DNA from: Meiothermus sp.
GTDB taxonomy: Bacteria; Deinococcota; Deinococci; Deinococcales; Thermaceae
Direction of reading: 5' to 3'
DNA: 64,000 nt
Assembly: GCF_026004075.1 (NCBI RefSeq)
Contig: NZ_BPIK01000001.1
Coordinates: 2,086,041 to 2,150,040 of the forward strand
Shown here one piece after another: positions 62,705 through 64,000 of this stretch (positions are counted from its first letter, which is position 1; each line of letters begins with the position of its first letter). The notes under the pieces were generated by a model that had not been told where the DNA came from, did no database searches, and saw only the letters and a list, made by a program, of their open reading frames with translations. The position numbers and the translations under genes are program-made.

Positions 62705-63193
62705 CTAATCGAACAGGCCGGGTATGGCCTCGATGTAGATACCGTCGAACTCCACCTTGACGTACGGGGCCTGAAAGGGCACCATATAGGTTTTGTGCTG
62801 GGCCCGCAAAGAAGTACCCCTGGCTTTGATAATAAGCCGCTCCTGCGCGCCATCCTCGACGTCCACCACTTCGCCAAAGGGCTGTCCGTCTACAAAAACC
62901 GGCCGGCCAATCAGCTCGAAGTAGTAGTACTCGCCCGCTTCCAGCGGGGGTAGGTCGGCCTGATCGGCATATACCCGCAAACCCACCAGTTGCTCGGCTT
63001 CCTGGCGGCCCTCCACACCCGTTAGAAACAGCACTATTTCCCCACTGTGCTCTTCAATTTCTTCGATGGCGCGGTAGCCCAGGCCCTCGAGGTAGATGCG
63101 CTCGAGGTCAAAAATCACCGGCTCTCCCCGAAACTTGAGGCCCCCCGCCATGCCATAGGCTTTTCCGATGCGTCCAATTTCAATGCGCCGCAT
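62705..63193 (-). CDS. rimM: Ribosome maturation factor RimM
   Basis: Assists 30S head assembly by binding protein S19. 162 residues: an N-terminal RimM domain (IEIGRIGKAYGMAGGLKFRG; VEGRQEAEQLVGLRVYADQA) and a C-terminal PRC-barrel domain (GEYYYFELIGRPVFVDGQPF; ARGTSLRAQHKTYMVPFQAP). The spacing to khpA is 15 nt and to trmD 9 nt. The usual order of this operon supports the call. Confidence 0.95.
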   Translation of the reverse strand: MRRIEIGRIGKAYGMAGGLKFRGEPVIFDLERIYLEGLGYRAIEEIEEHSGEIVLFLTGVEGRQEAEQLVGLRVYADQADLPPLEAGEYYYFELIGRPVFVDGQPFGEVVDVEDGAQERLIIKARGTSLRAQHKTYMVPFQAPYVKVEFDGIYIEAIPGLFD

Positions 63194-63208
63194 ACTGTAC
63201 GGAAGTGC

Positions 63209-63433
63209 TTAACGAACTTCCACCGAAACCCGGCCCTTGGCAAACGAGCGCACCACCGTGCGGATGCTCTCGATAACGCGGCCCTGCCGGCCGATAATCC
63301 GGCCTTTGTCTTCGGGGTGGGTCTCGATGTAGTACACCAACCCTTCGCGCCCCCGGCGCTCATCCACACGAATCGAGGCCGGGTGGTCGACCACTGCTTT
63401 TGCCAGGTACTCCACGAGGTCTTTCATAAACAT
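63209..63433 (-). CDS. khpA: KH-domain RNA-binding protein (KhpA/YlqC)
   Basis: A 74-residue single KH domain protein: FMKDLVEYLAKAVVDHPASI, the GxxG-type loop IIGRQGRVIESIR, and a C-terminal VRSFAKGRVSVEVR. It binds RNA and often pairs with KhpB in bacteria. No strong ribosome binding site is visible before ATG 63431-63433; ATG at 63425-63427 is an alternative. A stable hairpin separates it from rpsP. Confidence 0.93.
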   Translation of the reverse strand: MFMKDLVEYLAKAVVDHPASIRVDERRGREGLVYYIETHPEDKGRIIGRQGRVIESIRTVVRSFAKGRVSVEVR

Positions 63434-63453
63434 TAGCCTAAAGCCTTAAGTCG

Positions 63454-63489
63454 AAAGCCGAAAGCCCGGGGTTTTGGGCCTTCGGCTTT
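63454..63489 (-). terminator. Long hairpin between rpsP and khpA (partial terminator or processing site)
   Basis: AAAGCCGAA (63454-63462) pairs with TTCGGCTTT (63481-63489) and GCCC (64-67) with GGGC (76-79) around an 8-nt loop, with one mismatch. It lies inside an operon, so full termination is unlikely; it may lower downstream expression or mark a processing site. Confidence 0.5.
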
Positions 63490-63502
63490 TGCTGGGTTGC
63501 TA

Positions 63503-63748
63503 TTAGGCCCCAGGGTTGGCCTGTTTGATGAGCTTTTTTACGGTATCGGTGGGCTGGGCACCCACCCCCAACCAGTACTGCAAGCGCTCCTGGTCGATCT
63601 TCAGCCAGTCTTTGGTGGTCTTGCGGGGGTCGTAGTAACCGATGCGCTCGATGTAGCCACCATCGCGCTTGGTACGGCTGTCCATCACCACAATGCGGTA
63701 ATGAGGGTTGCCTTTGGAACCGAAACGGGACAAACGAATCTTGGTCAT
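63503..63748 (-). CDS. rpsP: Ribosomal protein S16
   Basis: Small-subunit ribosomal protein, 81 residues: [40 protein letters not shown] and a C-terminal [23 protein letters not shown] follows AAAGGAG. It lies 84 nt after ffh, in the normal place of this operon. Confidence 0.98.
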   Translation of the reverse strand: MTKIRLSRFGSKGNPHYRIVVMDSRTKRDGGYIERIGYYDPRKTTKDWLKIDQERLQYWLGVGAQPTDTVKKLIKQANPGA

Positions 63749-63832
63749 GTTTTACTCCTTTGTGTTGTCTGAAGCGCCCTCTGGACGCACTGTCAGCCAC
63801 AGGCTTTGGTATTTCTGCCTGCAACCCAAGAC

Positions 63833-64000
63833 CTATCTCCTGAACAAACCCCGCCCCCCTCGAGCCTGCTGCTTGGCCAGGGTTTTCAGCATCTGCTTGG
63901 TGTCCTCGAAGGTTTTGATGAGGCGGTTAACCTCCTGCACCGTGGTGCCAGAGCCCGCCGCAATGCGCTTGCGGCGCGAGGCATTCAGAATGCGGGGGTC
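63833..64000 (-). CDS. ffh: Signal recognition particle protein Ffh, C-terminal end (partial)
   Basis: The last 55 codons are seen, beginning DPRILNASRRKRIAAGSGTT and ending RGLFRR. This is the end of the Ffh M domain (SRRKRIAxGSGT, VQEVNRLIKTFEDTKQM), which binds signal peptides and 4.5S RNA. The rest lies outside the window. It is the first known gene of the leftward ribosomal operon here. Confidence 0.95.
   Translation of the reverse strand, partial: DPRILNASRRKRIAAGSGTTVQEVNRLIKTFEDTKQMLKTLAKQQARGGRGLFRR

Overview
The window is about 64 kb of a high-GC bacterial chromosome, most likely Meiothermus or a close relative in the Thermaceae (Deinococcota). Pointers are the constant use of CTCGAG (Leu-Glu) in coding DNA, many leaderless promoters with a TANNNT box 6-8 nt before the start codon, BTAD/SARP-type regulators beside secreted lipoproteins, a competence-type pilin cluster, and Thermus-like housekeeping proteins. 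No tRNA, rRNA or CRISPR array was seen.

Layout. 1-7.3 kb: partial diguanylate cyclase, plsY, a sulfite-oxidase-like enzyme, a crcB/DUF190 pair, two lipoprotein genes (the second cleanly split by an IS5-family element), tgt and a SWIM protein. 7.3-10.3 kb: a divergent riboflavin-uptake locus, with ribX (ATPase-permease fusion) leftward and ribY rightward behind an FMN riboswitch. 10.3-18 kb: leuS behind a possible leader-peptide attenuator, a NarX/NarL-like two-component system and a YeeE-type thiosulfate transporter with a perfect palindrome over its promoter. 18-30.6 kb: a leftward module of secreted proteins and lipoproteins headed by a 1144-residue BTAD-AAA-TPR regulator. 31-36.5 kb: TPR-GGDEF protein, psuG, a RodZ-like protein with a PEGA domain, a decayed second copy of the IS, and a DUF937 gene. 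36.6-42.5 kb: rimO, trkA and two tandem trkH genes. 42.5-49.6 kb: luxS, a leftward type IV pilin/ComZ-like cluster, mtnN and prs. 49.5-61.3 kb: a second surface-protein module with another BTAD-type regulator, two subtilisin-like lipoproteins, a beta-propeller lipoprotein and other secreted proteins. 61.4-64 kb: the ffh-rpsP-khpA-rimM-trmD-rplS operon, with a consensus promoter for rplS inside the end of trmD.

How genes work together. MtnN and LuxS are consecutive steps of S-adenosylhomocysteine recycling and flank the pilin cluster. TrkA gates the two TrkH channels. CrcB and DUF190 point to fluoride export. RibX and RibY form one transporter but appear to be controlled separately. The two BTAD modules share architecture and at least one domain, and the second carries 11-bp-spaced heptamer direct repeats in two upstream regions, as expected for SARP-type operators. 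These modules are the best candidate for an undescribed system: ATP-dependent, TPR-containing regulators controlling sets of secreted lipoproteins and proteases of unknown purpose.
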